64,000 nt of DNA. It comes from Clavelina lepadiformis. Taxonomy: Eukaryota > Chordata > Ascidiacea > Aplousobranchia > Clavelinidae. Each line of letters opens with the position of its first letter. Within the stretch, counting starts at the first letter, position 1. The notes beneath the pieces were generated by a model. The model saw only the letters and a program-made list of their open reading frames with translations, was not told the DNA's origin and searched no databases. The stretch lies in NCBI RefSeq assembly GCF_947623445.1, contig NC_135245.1, positions 999,501-1,063,500 on the forward strand. The letters run 5' to 3'. The position numbers were made by a program, and so were the translations under genes. Of this stretch, positions 36,469 through 49,173 are shown piece after piece.

Positions 36469-38820
36469 GGTAATTATAATATTAACTTTTAAATTGTTGA
36501 GGCTTTGAACAAGGTTTACCCAACTTTATCTGTAAAATGATCATGAAACGTTCTTATTTAGACACTCTGCTGAAAAAATGCTGCGTGCTATTGCTGTTAT
36601 AAAAACTCAGGTTTAACTTCTAAGGGCTTAAATACACGAGACTGTTAACTATGTTTACCAAAAACTGATCTTTTAAAATTACATGAAAGTGACGTAATTA
36701 GATTTGCGTTGAGTAGGGAAGGGGCAAAACTGTTTTTACGTCTCAAAAACCCTGAAGTAAAATGTATTCTTAAATTTATACTTACAATAGCTGGGAATTT
36801 ATTGTATACACTTTTGAAACGCTATGTACAAAGATTTTGTTTTGTCGTACACAACAAGTTTGAAACGCCATATACCTGCCTACAACATGTTTACTATAAG
36901 TAGTAACTGACAAGCAGTGGTAATTAACGGAAACGCGGTAGACCAAAGAATGAAGACCCAATTGCACCGCCCTCAATAAGCACTTGATCATTAAACGCCC
37001 GTTTGAAGAATTTGATGAAAAAATATTGTGCTAATGATACCGGAATCGTAGTGGACAAATTTCAAATTCGGGCAATAAGATATAAAAAAATAAAAATATG
37101 TGACAATGGGAACCTGCACAAAGGCTGTAGCTCGGTATACTATGACAAATATGATAATTCGTTGTTGTATTACTAGTATGAAGTATTACACAACAACCAT
37201 ATTCGCCATAAAGACCGCGTACACTGGCGGTTATTGTTACAATATGAGCGAGGACGATTGATGGTTGATAACTTGTTTTACTTCTGCTTCGATGATATGA
37301 GTTCTCATTTCTCAAACGGCGTGACTATGCTGTTAGTTGCTTAAATTCTGTCTATGCATATTACTAAATGATAAATTTCCCATTTTATTTATTATAAGAC
37401 ACAAAAGCTATTTCGCCTTTGGGCAAATCTTACTGCATGTTACATTGCGTTTGGTAACAAGTGAAAGAGTAAAGGAAAGATTGCAAACATTACAACAGTA
37501 TTTATATGTGGCACACCAGTTCAAGCAAGGTAATTTATCTGAACGTCATTAAGGAGAATTTAAGCTTGGTCAGCAACTGAATAGCAAGATCCCAAAATAA
37601 AATTTCAGCATTTACAAAACAACCTATGACTCGTGACGTAACCGTCAAAATACCCAGTATCACTATTAGGCTCGAGCGGTGAGGAGTCATGGCCGGGTTT
37701 AAGTCAAAACTTACCTTAGTCCGAGGGAAAAAATAATTATTATCGTATCTTCCTGCAAACGCTTTGAAGAGATTACTGGTTGGACCATTTTTATTTTTCG
37801 TTATGATCGACCTTGCCCAACTACTCTAGAGATAGATTGCGTGTCATAGTTCTTTTCAAGAATCTGCAAGGACTGCACTCATAAAGCGCTCAATAACCTC
37901 TTCTATATAAGCATACAGATAACCATCGTCCGTTTTAGAAGCTGAAATGGACAGGCGCGGCCGGCTTGAATGGGGTCGCAATAACGCGCAATCGCTTCTT
38001 TTGTTACATCACAATGCTTTTTCAATATGACAACATACAATGTTATGATCATTTTCACAATTTGTCGTCTGCACAAAAGCGCGATTTTTGAGCGTGTTTA
38101 AATATCCGAGCTTTCGAGATTTAAACCAAGTATTCAGGCGAAACCCCAGTTTTCAACCTCACAGTTAGTGCTGGGTAAGAATAGAATTATTATGCTGCAA
38201 CGGTACAATCCAGATCGTCAGAGCTGTATATGCAGCTTCTACTTTAACCTTTTGAACGCAATAGCCTACTAACGCATAAGAAATACTCCTGATAAACAAA
38301 ACTTGGGTCCAAGCTTATGGTTATCAGGTCGCATCTGTTCTGTGATGTCATAACGACGGCGAGATGGTTTTATATTTAGAAAATGACGTAAGTAGGTTAC
38401 GCAGCCCGTTGTTAGAGATACGCGGTTAGGTTTGAAGAATGGGCATGCAAAAAGTTGATTTTAGCTATTTCAAGTTTTAATGAATTTAAAAACTAGATTT
38501 AGAAGAACTCGATCACGAGGTAGATTTAGGTCGATACATTTCATATCCACCTCAGGTTGACAAGAATCTATGAAAAATAACCTGGAACAGACGATTGTTT
38601 CCGCTGAAATAGTGGAACCTTTCTTATAATAGTGAAGTGCATGGCACGGGCTATTTTAATTCTACTTCAACAAGCAACTGGTTGTGGACTTAATCGCGCC
38701 AGTATAGAGCGTTATAACGCGCTTCAGATGAGGGAAATTTCAACGACGGGTTTTAATGAAAAATCGGTGTCATGTGGCGTCGATTAAGGAAGTGCTGTTG
38801 CGTTTAACAAGTATTCAAAT
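36469..38820. other. No gene seen
   Basis: Intergenic, 2.3 kb. The open frames are short and not recognisable. It includes the promoter of the MS4A-like copy 1 at its left edge. Confidence 0.35.
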
Positions 38821-38925
38821 GTTACCCTCCATCAACAACCATCATCGACCATCATGTTACCATCCATCATCAACCATCATGTTACCATCAATCATCAACC
38901 ATAATGTTACCATCCACCATTGACC
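38821..38925. repeat. 25-bp minisatellite
   Basis: About four units of GTTACCATCCATCATCAACC plus ATCAT. The first is longer and the last worn. The unit is itself built of CATC/CAAC words. Confidence 0.75.
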
Positions 38926-39164
38926 CGAATCTTGTAGATTCTGGCTGAATCTTTTATTGAGTGTGAAGCACAAAAACACTTCCTAATGTTCATTTTTCAG
39001 GTTGTACGATCCACAGTAAAAAACAACAAGTTGGCTGAAAATATGTTCTTGTAATTTTGTTTAAGCGAAACACAAATTGATTTTTTCAGTACAAACAACG
39101 TAGCGAGTTTAAGCGCGTTTTCTCGTTTATCTAGTTTCTTTGTTATTAACTTATTAGTTATTAC

Positions 39165-39833
39165 TAGGGCAACCAAAAGTCAATATGGTCAATTTTTTTT
39201 TACCTGCTCAGAATGCTATGAAACAAGCACAAAACAAATTTCAGCTTTCTACGACGTGTGGTATAGAAGTTATTAGGTCAGATAAAGTCAAAATGTTACG
39301 TTAGGTCAAAATACGGTCAAATTGTTTCGTTAGGTCTTTTTTTTAGGTCAAAATCTATTAAACTTGTAATTTTGTAACCATTTAGTAATATTATTCTTCC
39401 GTTTTTCTCTTTTCTTGTACCGCAAACAATTCCAGTCCCGCAAATTTTACTTAGAACCAAAGCCACAAAGAGAGGGAAGGCTTTTCAGCGCGTTTGGTGA
39501 CGTCACGATGTGACGGCATTGCATTTGAAACTGCAAGTTGTCAATCTTAATACGCAGAAACGAAAAAAAAGTCAACACTAGAAAAGCATTTTGTCATTTT
39601 TAAATGCAGCTTTAGATTAGAAAGTTGCTGTAGACATTGTAGAGACTATCAGTATAGCGTTTTTCAAAATGAAGTCAAAATTTAAACGTTTTAGGTCAGA
39701 ATAAGGTCAAAATTTAAACTTTTTAGGTCAAAATAAGGTCAATATTTAAACTTTTTAGGTCAAAATGAGGTCAAAATTTGCAAATTTTAAGGTCAAAATT
39801 TAAAATTTTTAGATCAAAAAACTGGTTGCCCTA
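39165..39833. mobile_element. hAT-type element with TAGGGCAACCA ends and internal tandem array
   Basis: Ends TAGGGCAACCA and TGGTTGCCCTA are perfect inverted repeats; the 8-bp duplication GTTATTAC is perfect (39157-39164 and 39834-39841). The interior is packed with AGGTCAAAAT words, most regular at about 39665-39815 as units of roughly 33-36 bp. The terminal motif differs from the CAGGG class, so this is a separate subfamily. No coding sequence. Confidence 0.82.
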
Positions 39834-40184
39834 GTTATTACGTTTCCTTTCGTCAGTTTTTTTGTTTAAGCGAAAGAGTCATAAAACCAACAGATTGTGA
39901 TATGGACGAACCCTTTATCTTTATACTTTGGCACGCTTTTAGAACAATGAATGCATTATTTGTGTGATTATGTTGCCCTAGCTTCAAAGTACCCCCAGGG
40001 GACACAGAATGGCAGAGCAGACCTCGCCAATACTTTCTAAAGCATTAGTTACCGCTATAGCATAGAGCCGAACGTTATCATACTTCAACTGTAAACCAGA
40101 AGCTCTGAAACTCTCCAAGCATTTAACAAATATTTACGCTGCTGTAAACATCACTCTAGCTGCCTAGCACCTAGCTGCACTGGG

Positions 40185-40285
40185 ATCAATGGACGTGACT
40201 TTAACTTACAGTAAGCCGGAGCGAAACAGCTACATCTACGGCAATTATGAAGAGAGGAACTAAGCTATGGAGCCTAGATATATGA
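40185..40285 (-). pseudogene. Decayed fragment of a third MS4A-like gene
   Basis: The stretch TAACTTACAGTAAGCCGGAG and what follows aligns by eye with the exon 5 border and 3' half of exon 5 of the two MS4A-like genes (TAACTTAC, CGGAGCG, ACAGC, then GAGAGGA-CTA blocks), with many changes. No other exon of the copy is clear. It suggests that the tandem family once had a third member between the two intact ones. Confidence 0.45.
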
Positions 40286-42278
40286 TTCTCAAGCTCTTAT
40301 AACATTTAACTATTTCTCAAACCGAATCACTCCTTTGCTGTAAACTTTGCGGATTGCTCCAAATTCACTTGTTTTGCTCATCAGCATTGTTAAATCACAG
40401 ACTCACTTGTTACGTATGAACCATAACAAATCGCATTTCTTTACTTCGATCTACAGCTACAGTAAATCTACAGCTCACACAAATGAATCTGCTGCGTCTA
40501 GATGCCGAATAACGTAGTAGCAGTTATTCCTGTAGGCGGCAACCTGGAAGCCAATATGCGACAAAAGCGAGGGATGATTCCGTGAGTTGTTTATTACTCA
40601 CAATTGTCGTGTAAGGTTTATACCGAAGTACTGTATGAAAAATATCAGTCATAACTCACTGCAGCCTACAACAATTACTGCAATTTTCTATGCAATACTC
40701 TGAAGCGGGGCGGAAATGATGTGGAAATATTCTCAGAATGATTCATTGTTCGCAGTTAAGAATAGGCACCAGTACCCCAGTATAACATTTAGTGCACAAA
40801 AATAATAATGTCATACACAGCCGCTACTGAACACATTTGTAATAACCAGCACCTACTTTGCATAGAAGCAAAATTTGCCTTGCTGCTCATGTTTTCATTG
40901 CTTACAGGTTTCATTTATAAAAATGTTTGGTGTAATGTGACACGCGCAACATAAGCCGAAGTTAGTGACTAGGACCAGTTTAAGTAACTATGAACTCTGT
41001 CAACTTTGTGTTGCCGCTTGTCACGAGAAAGGTCAACAAACTGTAGGTTTTGTTTTAACATAATGACGGCATGATGACGTGACATACAGACATACCGATG
41101 GCGGTAGTTCAGAGAGGATTTGATTATAATGTTCTGCTCTGTGGCCTACAAGATTTCAACGCGACGTTTGTTTCGGGAGACACATGGGAGAACTATGGCG
41201 GTTGTGTGGGGGAGAGTTTAGGAATTAGATGTGTCATTCAGCTGCCACGAATCAACTCGAAAATTACACCTGATGATTAAGTAAAGGTAAAATTTTAGGC
41301 AGTTACTGTAATATTTTGCTTTCTGTGTTCTGTATACTGAGATCAACGTGACTCATTTGCCACCGTCAACCGTGAAACAACGAAAATGAACATTGGTTTT
41401 ATTCAATGTTTTCATTTACAGCGCAACCCTGAAGAAGAAGTATCTTTTTTACAAATCAACGAAAATCAGATCTGTATAGCACTAAATTTCTGATGAACTA
41501 CCTGCCTAAAACGTGCTTATCAACTGCACGGGAACAGTTTTAAGTAAAATTGTTTACAAATTTAAATTAATAAAAAAGTGAAAAGCATGCTTTGGCGCCA
41601 CCTTCCGCCACAACACATATTTATCACGTCTTTTTAATTACAGCGACTTTTGGTGCTGAGGAAATTTCAATCATTTAAAATATTGTCTTATTTCAAGTTT
41701 TTCTTTTTCGTCAGAGGGCGCTACAACGTTACTTTATCAGTTGCATTTACTCAAAAGATTTCTCAGTAGAATACAGCAAATAAAAAACCCACAAAAACAT
41801 AGGATCTTACGAAGCATCAAAGCATGAGATACGAGAGATGGTGTTAGCTGTAGCCTACTCTTGTAGTCAAAAGTATTACTGCTCTAAAACTTTAGCTAAT
41901 CTGCATGTATCCATGTAACTTGCATCCGTTTCATCAGATGTGGATTGTGGAAATGCAGTTTTATTTGTGAACTTTAGTTCTTTGCATGGATAACAACAAT
42001 TAATTGTATAAGTATACAAGATACCGCTGATACGTTGGGTGATAAGCAAGTTTATCTAAATATGAAACAACGAAGAAGTTCTACGATTGTACACGACAAT
42101 AGTTTGACATACAATCTTATTAAAATATCAGTAAGTTGGCGAAACCCAAACTACATATGATAACAATGAGATCCGAAAATCCAGAATCTTTAAGGACGCA
42201 TTATATATTATAATGGCAAGAGTTCCAATGTCATGATATTGTATATACACCATTCCTAAATAAGAAATTCCAGATTAA
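40286..42278. other. No gene seen
   Basis: Two kilobases between the decayed MS4A-like fragment and MS4A-like copy 2. A 60-codon frame near 41098 is not recognisable. Nothing else is supported. Confidence 0.35.
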
Positions 42279-44264
42279 TCAGCCGCTGTAAGGTGGGGGA
42301 ACTCCTGCTACAACGCCAGCAGGGGGCGGCATTCCCGCAGCTTTCTGGTCGTACGGTTGTTGCTGGGCAGGGTAGGCTACAGTCTGCGGTGCACCTGGAG
42401 CTTTGGAAACAAATTTATCGTTACAGTATGTGAGTGTGAATGTACAGAAAAAACGCGGCAGTAGCACTCGCACATTATGTGGACTTGCATTGTTATTTGT
42501 TACTTTAATAATGAGGAAGAAATAGTAAACAGCTAAATCTTACTTTGATAAACAACTGCTGGTTGCTGAGTGACGACATGCATTGTTTGAGGGGGAGGTG
42601 CACTTACCTAAAAAAACACATCGCAGTTATTTTATTACAGACCAGTAAGATTGGTAACACCAGAGCATAGAGTGGGCCAATGTGCTGGTCAAATTACCAG
42701 TTTAAATTCAAAGCACCAAGAACTAGGTCTACGTATGCTGTAAACCACTGGCTGTAATAGCCTGTAAAGGAACTAGTTTGAGTAAAGCTGAACAGTGGTT
42801 TAAAAAATAACTATTTCGTAAACCGTTTCTTTCTCGACTTTCGGTTAAGTAAAGAAACGTGACATATGCTTGCGCTTAGTAAAACTTAGGATAACTGCAG
42901 CAGCCTATTTACCATTGAAACTACAGACCCAGTTTTACAGAATATGGTTATTAGGCTTCTTACCGGAGCGCCACAGCAACTCCCACAGCAGGTGTATGGA
43001 GAGGCGCTACAGCACAGAGCCGAGCTTGTAATGAGCAGGATAAATGAGATGAATCCAAATATGGCCAGACAGGAGAAAAGACCATGAGGTGTTGAACCCT
43101 TTGTAATTTAAGCCTTTTGTTAATATTATCAATATAATACCAATGTGGGGCTGTCAATTATGACCAGACACCTCCGCTTTCATTGACTTACTGGAATGTA
43201 TAGACCAAGAACATAAGCCAACCAGCTGTCAATGCAAACAAGAATTCCACTGAAGACAGTTGCAGTGATGCTTAGGCCCATATGGGCGTTGACCTGAGAA
43301 ACAGATTGATTTTAGCTTCTTAGTTGTGTTGAGTTGAGAATTGAAGTTTAGCGTTTTAAGAAGTTGCACATCAATAACAGGCTAGGAAGTAGGAAGCGGC
43401 CAGCTCACTCGTTCCAACAACCACTCACCAAGCTAAGAGTTGTGCGGTTTCTTCCGGCAAATATCCCCAGAATACCGGCAATGATTACCTGAGCGAATAC
43501 AAAGAAAAATATTTAAGCCTATTCGCAACCAAGTCACCAAACTCGTGTTAAAAGTCAAGTATTTTAATGGAGTCAATTCTTGTACCTAGTAAGTTGTTAA
43601 AATGTATAGTGAATGCTTCTTGCGTGACATATTTAAGCAGATTTAATCATGTCCATTCACACTTGCAGTAATAGACATCTCTACTTACGCAAAGACTCAT
43701 ATCTGTCTGCCAATTGTTTTCGCATGCATTTTGTAATCATTTTACTGTTGTTGTATTGTGTAGTTAAATCGCGTACATCCTTACTGTCTGCATACATTTC
43801 ATAAATCATTTCAGGTTGGATGAGCAAAACTGGTTGGCAGCGCGTCTAACACTTAAATTAGTGACCAAGGTCTAACACTGTGCAACATCTCTGATGACAA
43901 GTTCAACGAACATCTTTCAAAGGTGGGACAAATGCTCAAGTTGGCATAAAAGTTATCAAATTGAACAAGGTCCGCTCACCCAGATTCCGCACCAAAGACC
44001 TTCACCGGCGTTAATTGTGTTTCGAGGGGAATAGCTTGCTATTACGACGGCTCCGAGAATGGCAATCAGGAGACCCAAAATCGTTTCGATTATCTGAGGA
44101 AAAACAGAAAAAAAGAAGTCTTTGTATTCATATTTATGGTCATTTAAGGAAACACTTCACAGCACAATATTCACCCCAAGAATAAAGATCGGTTTCAGAT
44201 TCTTGAAGACGACTTGTTGTGGCTGAACTGTTGCCACGGTTACATGTTGAACCTGGGTTGCCAT
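42279..44264 (-). CDS. MS4A/CD20-like four-pass membrane protein (copy 2)
   Basis: Seven exons (44175-44264, 43980-44093, 43429-43488, 43192-43293, 42964-43098, 42544-42607, 42279-42400) join in phase to 228 residues. Exons 1-6 have exactly the same lengths as in the copy at 34338-36468; only exon 7 is shorter, lacking 11 codons of the QMTVVQTSPPP region. Membrane segments, the TCCGSCCG cluster and the PPPPYSG tail are kept. Differences are mostly conservative in the membrane part (LGLLIAILGAVVIASY versus LGVLIAILGAVVMVLF). The two are products of a direct tandem duplication, still both apparently intact. Introns are diverged, though several stretches remain alignable. Confidence 0.86.
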
Positions 44265-46022
44265 GGTAATTATAATATTAAATTTTAAATTCTTGAGACT
44301 TTGAACAAGGTTTTCCCAACTCTATCTGTAAAATGGCCGTGCAACATTTTTTATAAAAACTCTGCTGAGAAAGTACTGCGTGGTCTTATAATAAGAATGT
44401 TTATGCTGGAAACAGTTTAAGACGACGGAAACCGGGGTTAGCTGTCAATAATACGAAACACTTGTACGCGGAAACACCAACAGACATTCAGGATAGGAGA
44501 TGTTCGTAAAACTTGCAAAGTGTAAGAAATAATGAAAAACTTCTATTAAAAAGCACGCAGCAATGGAGAACGCCATTTTTGAACTACTTACTAAAATCAA
44601 TGAGCACAAATCTACCCGGAGTAAGTATAGTCGCAGTACCCCGCGGCTCGACTTAAATTCGGCGATTATATCTCCCCTCCAACGCTGTTTACCGAGGTTG
44701 TTTCCGCGCGCTTTCTAATCTACCAGTTTCTTACTTATCCATTTATAGATTTGTGATCTTGCCTGTGTAATGGAACAGAAGCTTGCGTTGCTGCAACCAA
44801 AACCCTCGCAAATACTGGCCTGGTCTAATAACATGAGCTAACAGTCTTCTTAACTTTTGAAGCTGATAGCGAGGGGTGTGGCTGGCTTGAATGCTTTTGC
44901 GATGACGTATGTTTGAGCCTTGTTACGTGACAATGTCTTTGCAGGATGTCACTCACACACAAGACGGTCAGTCTTTTTCGCTTGACACTGATCAATAGAC
45001 AGTTGATGTTCATGAGGATGAAAGCGTGTAATACGATGACATATTTACCAGTAATGAAAACAACAATGAGTAAAATTAAATTTGTTACTTTTCTAACATA
45101 AAAGTAGGTTTAGTGGCTGTGCTACTGCTAACCTTCTATTCTTATAAAATCACTGTAGCTAACATGTTGTACGTTTAAAGCCCTGGAGGCTTTTCCCCTT
45201 CTATTAATTGCTTGTGTGGGCGAACTTTCTATTCTGCTTTAACGCCATTCTTTAATAGCGATAAGCGAATCTCCCGCCGTCAACCAATCATTGCAACCTG
45301 TCACTTCGACGTGCACTCTACAAATACGTTCAGTTTTTGCGGAATTTCAAATATTTTCGTGGTTTTGGAAATGAAGAATCACGGCTTCACTCGTCGTTAA
45401 ACCACCTTTATGACATCATAGTTTAAAAATAAAAATGGGAATTTTACTTTTTTCTGAAAGAGAAAACGCGACAAGAAGGTGCCCAATCAAAATCGGCAAC
45501 ATCGTTGGCCGCGAAAAAACGTTACGATTATCTCGAACACCATAGTGGCTAAGAGGCTAGAGGCTAAGTGAAGTACTTTCAGCTTCTGTTTTGTTTTCCT
45601 ATCACCCTGCGAACGTTTCTACGAAAGGAAACCACAAGGCTTTAATATATCATCGTTAACTCTTCTCATCTGGAAAGTTTAAGAGAATTTTTGCTCGAAC
45701 TACCTACTAGTTTGGTCAAACATATAACCGACGGTTTTATGCGCAAACTGTTGATATATTCTGGTGACCCAAAACACACATCGAGGTGCGGTTATCTGTT
45801 TTTTACCACTGGAACATATGAATACTGTACATTGTAATTTGAACATCCCTAAGCGATGGTTAAACAGAGAAAAATGGTAGCGGAAATTGCGTCACGATGC
45901 TTTCCGATTAATTCTTGATTTAAAACCACCAAATTTTCACGTAGCGATGCTTGTCCTTTTTGTAAATTAAAATTTCCCACGCATTTATTGGTTTTTCGTT
46001 ATTCTCACTGTAGCTGTAGCAT
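44265..46022. other. No gene seen
   Basis: Intergenic sequence of 1.8 kb. No open frame resembles a known protein and I see no terminal-repeat element. Confidence 0.35.
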
Positions 46023-46140
46023 TTAGAAGCAATGTTCAGCTAAAACCACTGTTCTGCAGCCTTCCTGAAGCATTGTAGCGAACATGAACAAGACCAAGCC
46101 AGTAGCTACTTGTACAAAACCTGCTATCTGTGTTAAATAG
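46023..46140 (-). CDS. Possible isolated exon with a membrane segment
   Basis: After an acceptor-like ACACAG on the minus strand, a frame reads IAGFVQVATGLVLFMFATML and ends at a stop after EHCF. The hydrophobic run has the look of exon 2 of the MS4A-like genes nearby (IxETxLGxLIAIL), but identity is low and no partner exon was found. It could be a relic of that family or chance. Confidence 0.2.
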
Positions 46141-46255
46141 AAAAAACCACTGGTATTGTCGTTTTTTTTACAGCTCACTGGCTCATGGAACAAACTTAGC
46201 GTTCTGCGGCGTTTCATTCTTGTCTCGTGATTTTTCCTTAAAAACCATTAGGTAG

Positions 46256-48807
46256 ATCGCTACAACGACCGCGCTTCGGCGGGTTTAACAATCCCCAGGC
46301 AACCACGCACACAGCAAACCGTTCTGCGCACAATGAGCAACTTTGCCGAAAGAAACAGAAAACGTTTGTGTGCAGCAAGCGTTAAGTTCGATACTGAAAC
46401 TATCATCAAAAGAATCAATTATCCGTCGACATTCATACATGCGCAATTGTGCGTTGATAATGATCGCATCAAAGTATTCATGGAAACGACTGATGAATAA
46501 ATATTTCCTCTCGCTTTTGCTCTGTGCATTGCAGACTTTATCATATCGCTTCTAAATGCCTTTCTGCATGCCATGTAGTCGCAGCCCAGCTTCTTTGCTG
46601 CTTTTCAACGTTACAAGGCAGTCTGCTGACTACCGCTTTGCTGTTGGTAACGTCCTGAAGATGTTCTGTTGTGTAATTTGGTCAATTTCATCTAACTCAA
46701 GTCAATTAAGTTCTTAACTTACGTTCATTTTACAGCTTCACCTTCGCACTGCGTCATTGTTCAGCCTGAAGCACTTTCTTTGCAGCGGATCAATTTCTCA
46801 GCCGCGACATTTCATGCATAAAATATTTCACAATCAGTTGCCCATGGTCTGGCCACGTGGCCACGAATCAAATCCCCAAAGTTTTTACGAAATTCCCGGA
46901 AATCTTTAAACTAAACTTTAATGACATCTTTAATCTTTCTCCGGATATATTAACAATATTTTAAGAAAGGGTATTCATCATGAAACCACCCGCTAGAATA
47001 ATTCAATTCATGGATAAAATGGGGCCGATTTACTCATGTTTATAACAAATTATGAACGATCTCAGTATACAGCGCCTTCCTCAGAACTTTCTGCTTTAAG
47101 TTTTGACAACATTCTGATACGCACGAATATTTTATAAATCAGCTTGAGTTACAAATCTGTATTTTCCACAAATAACGATGCTTGCTAGGAATGACTGCAC
47201 CCACTTCTAAGCACTAACAAGTATCCAAGAATGTCCAAACTGTTTATTTAATGCTTACAAAAACAAACATCAAAGCTCATGCCCGCACATTAAATCATGC
47301 ATTCTTAGAACACCTAGACCCTATGGGTAGGTAAATGATGCACTGTTTAGCCTCAGTGCGTTTGTTGGAATTCTGACGCAAAATATTTGTAGAGCGAAAC
47401 TGTATTTAACAGCGAACTTATAACCCGGGATAAATTTGACTCGGTCAAATGATATTTCTGGCTGCGGCCTTGAAAATGATTTTCTGGAATAATCTTAAAT
47501 CAATCCCGACTGGAATTAAATATTTATTGTGTTGTTGGTGTTTATTGGGTTTTTACGGCATTTGTTGTAATTTCTGTAAGAAGCTCAGTTTATTGCCACT
47601 TTGGTTTTCCGATATTTGCTCAATTTTTACAACAAAGGTAAATAGTACATGGGGTTTATGAGATAGAACAGGAACATTATAACAACCACATCGGCACAAA
47701 TTCCAACATTATAATGAAGCTTAGAAGTCTGCCGCTCATTTGCACTGGTTCATTAAACTGTCAAGGAGCACATTTCGGCTTTTCCAACCAGTTCAATCTA
47801 AGTGTGCTATGCAATGAATACGAACTGCTCAAGGTAGTCGGTGCTTTGCCTAAAATCTGTTGTCTCTTCTTTACCAAGCTCATTACGAAATGTTTTTTGT
47901 TTTACTTTGCGACTACCATTATGTTTTCTGAAATTGTTTCCCTCTGTCCTATGAGTAATCACACTCCACCCTTTTCGCCGTGCACTGTTCTATGGCACGT
48001 TAAGGAAACGACATTTGATCACAGTCTACATCTGTGTTGTGAGTTGTGACATGCGACATGCTGCTTCTAACTATGCGCTGGTTGTGCTGATGACGTAGAG
48101 AGGCTGTTTTCACTTCCAACAGAAAAGTCGCGCATCGCACTGCGCTTGTTTCCATGCGGAAGTGAAATCGTCTATAATTCATTTGTAACTTACCCTTTGT
48201 GTATAATTTAAAAATACACAAAGTATGTGAAAGCTCAGATCACATTTCAAACTGATTTACACAATATGCCATTTATAGTGCTATAGTATACTATAGTTAA
48301 CATCATTGTGCAAGTCGAATGTTTCTCAACCTTCTTTTTCAACTTTTCCGGACAAGTTTTGTCTTGAGTCCCGCTGATTTAGAAAACTTTGCTGGCAACA
48401 TATTTTAGTCACGAATAATACAAAACGAGTCAAATTAAAAGCAATCTTTTAAAATGTGTTTACGAAGAACTCCCTAGGTTATGGATTGCCCTATTTCACG
48501 ATATTCACTTTTGAATTTCAAATAAAAGCATTTTAAAGAAGAACAAGATTTAAGCGACCAGTTAAAATCACCAATATTTTTAATAAGATGAAGTGAGTTA
48601 TCTCGCCCCCAGTGTAAGACTAGCGCCTTGTAGTTAAGCGGAGGAAATGCTTTTTCTGTCAACTCTAATCAACCAATTTCCTGTCATCCATTTGCGATTC
48701 TGCTTTACACGTTCATTGTTCGTTGCTTATGCACCCGGTGTTACTTTTGATTAATATTAATTAACTTGTTTCTATTGAAGCCTAGTCTCCTACGTGTGCC
48801 TGTACAT
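46256..48807. other. No gene seen
   Basis: AT-rich, 2.5 kb. A 111-codon plus frame at 47714-48049 is rich in Leu, Cys and Phe without family resemblance. A short inverted repeat (CTTTGTGTAT and ATACACAAAG) lies near 48195-48224. A hAT-like left end (TGTTTCTCAACCTT) near 48320 has no partner. Confidence 0.35.
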
Positions 48808-49165
48808 CAGGCATGCATAACATACGGCCCGCGGGCCGCATGCGGCCCGCGAAACCTTTTCGTGCGGCCCACGAGATATTCCGTGATTTCGCTCATTCAG
48901 GCATTTTCTCCACGGTTACAGTTACATAATCAACGAATCCGATGCTTTACCGCCGATAAGCGTTAAAAACAACTAGATACTGTAGTGCGAGAGGCAACCG
49001 TCTCTTGACAGTAACCATCTTCTCAATAATATCTCTTATTCGACGGTTAATCGGTCACATTATATAAAGTAGGCTACACGTTAGTTACAACAATGTTAGC
49101 ACGCGGCCGCGAAAAATGTTTTTCCCTAAAACGGCCCGTGTACTGTTTTGAGTTGTGCATGCCTG
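48808..49165. mobile_element. hAT-type MITE, 358 bp
   Basis: Ends CAGGCATGCATAAC and GTTGTGCATGCCTG are inverted repeats with one mismatch. The flanks CTGTACAT (48800-48807) and CTGTAAAT (49166-49173) match at 7 of 8. GGCCCGCGGGCC lies next to the left end and CGGCCCG next to the right. Confidence 0.83.
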
Positions 49166-49173
49166 CTGTAAAT

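Noticed and set aside
47714-48049. 111-codon plus-strand open frame
   Set aside because: Composition unlike a stable protein, no signal or domain, no neighbouring exons.
48300-48345. Left end of a further hAT element (TGTTTCTCAACCTT)
   Set aside because: No matching right end or target duplication found, and the first bases do not read CAG.
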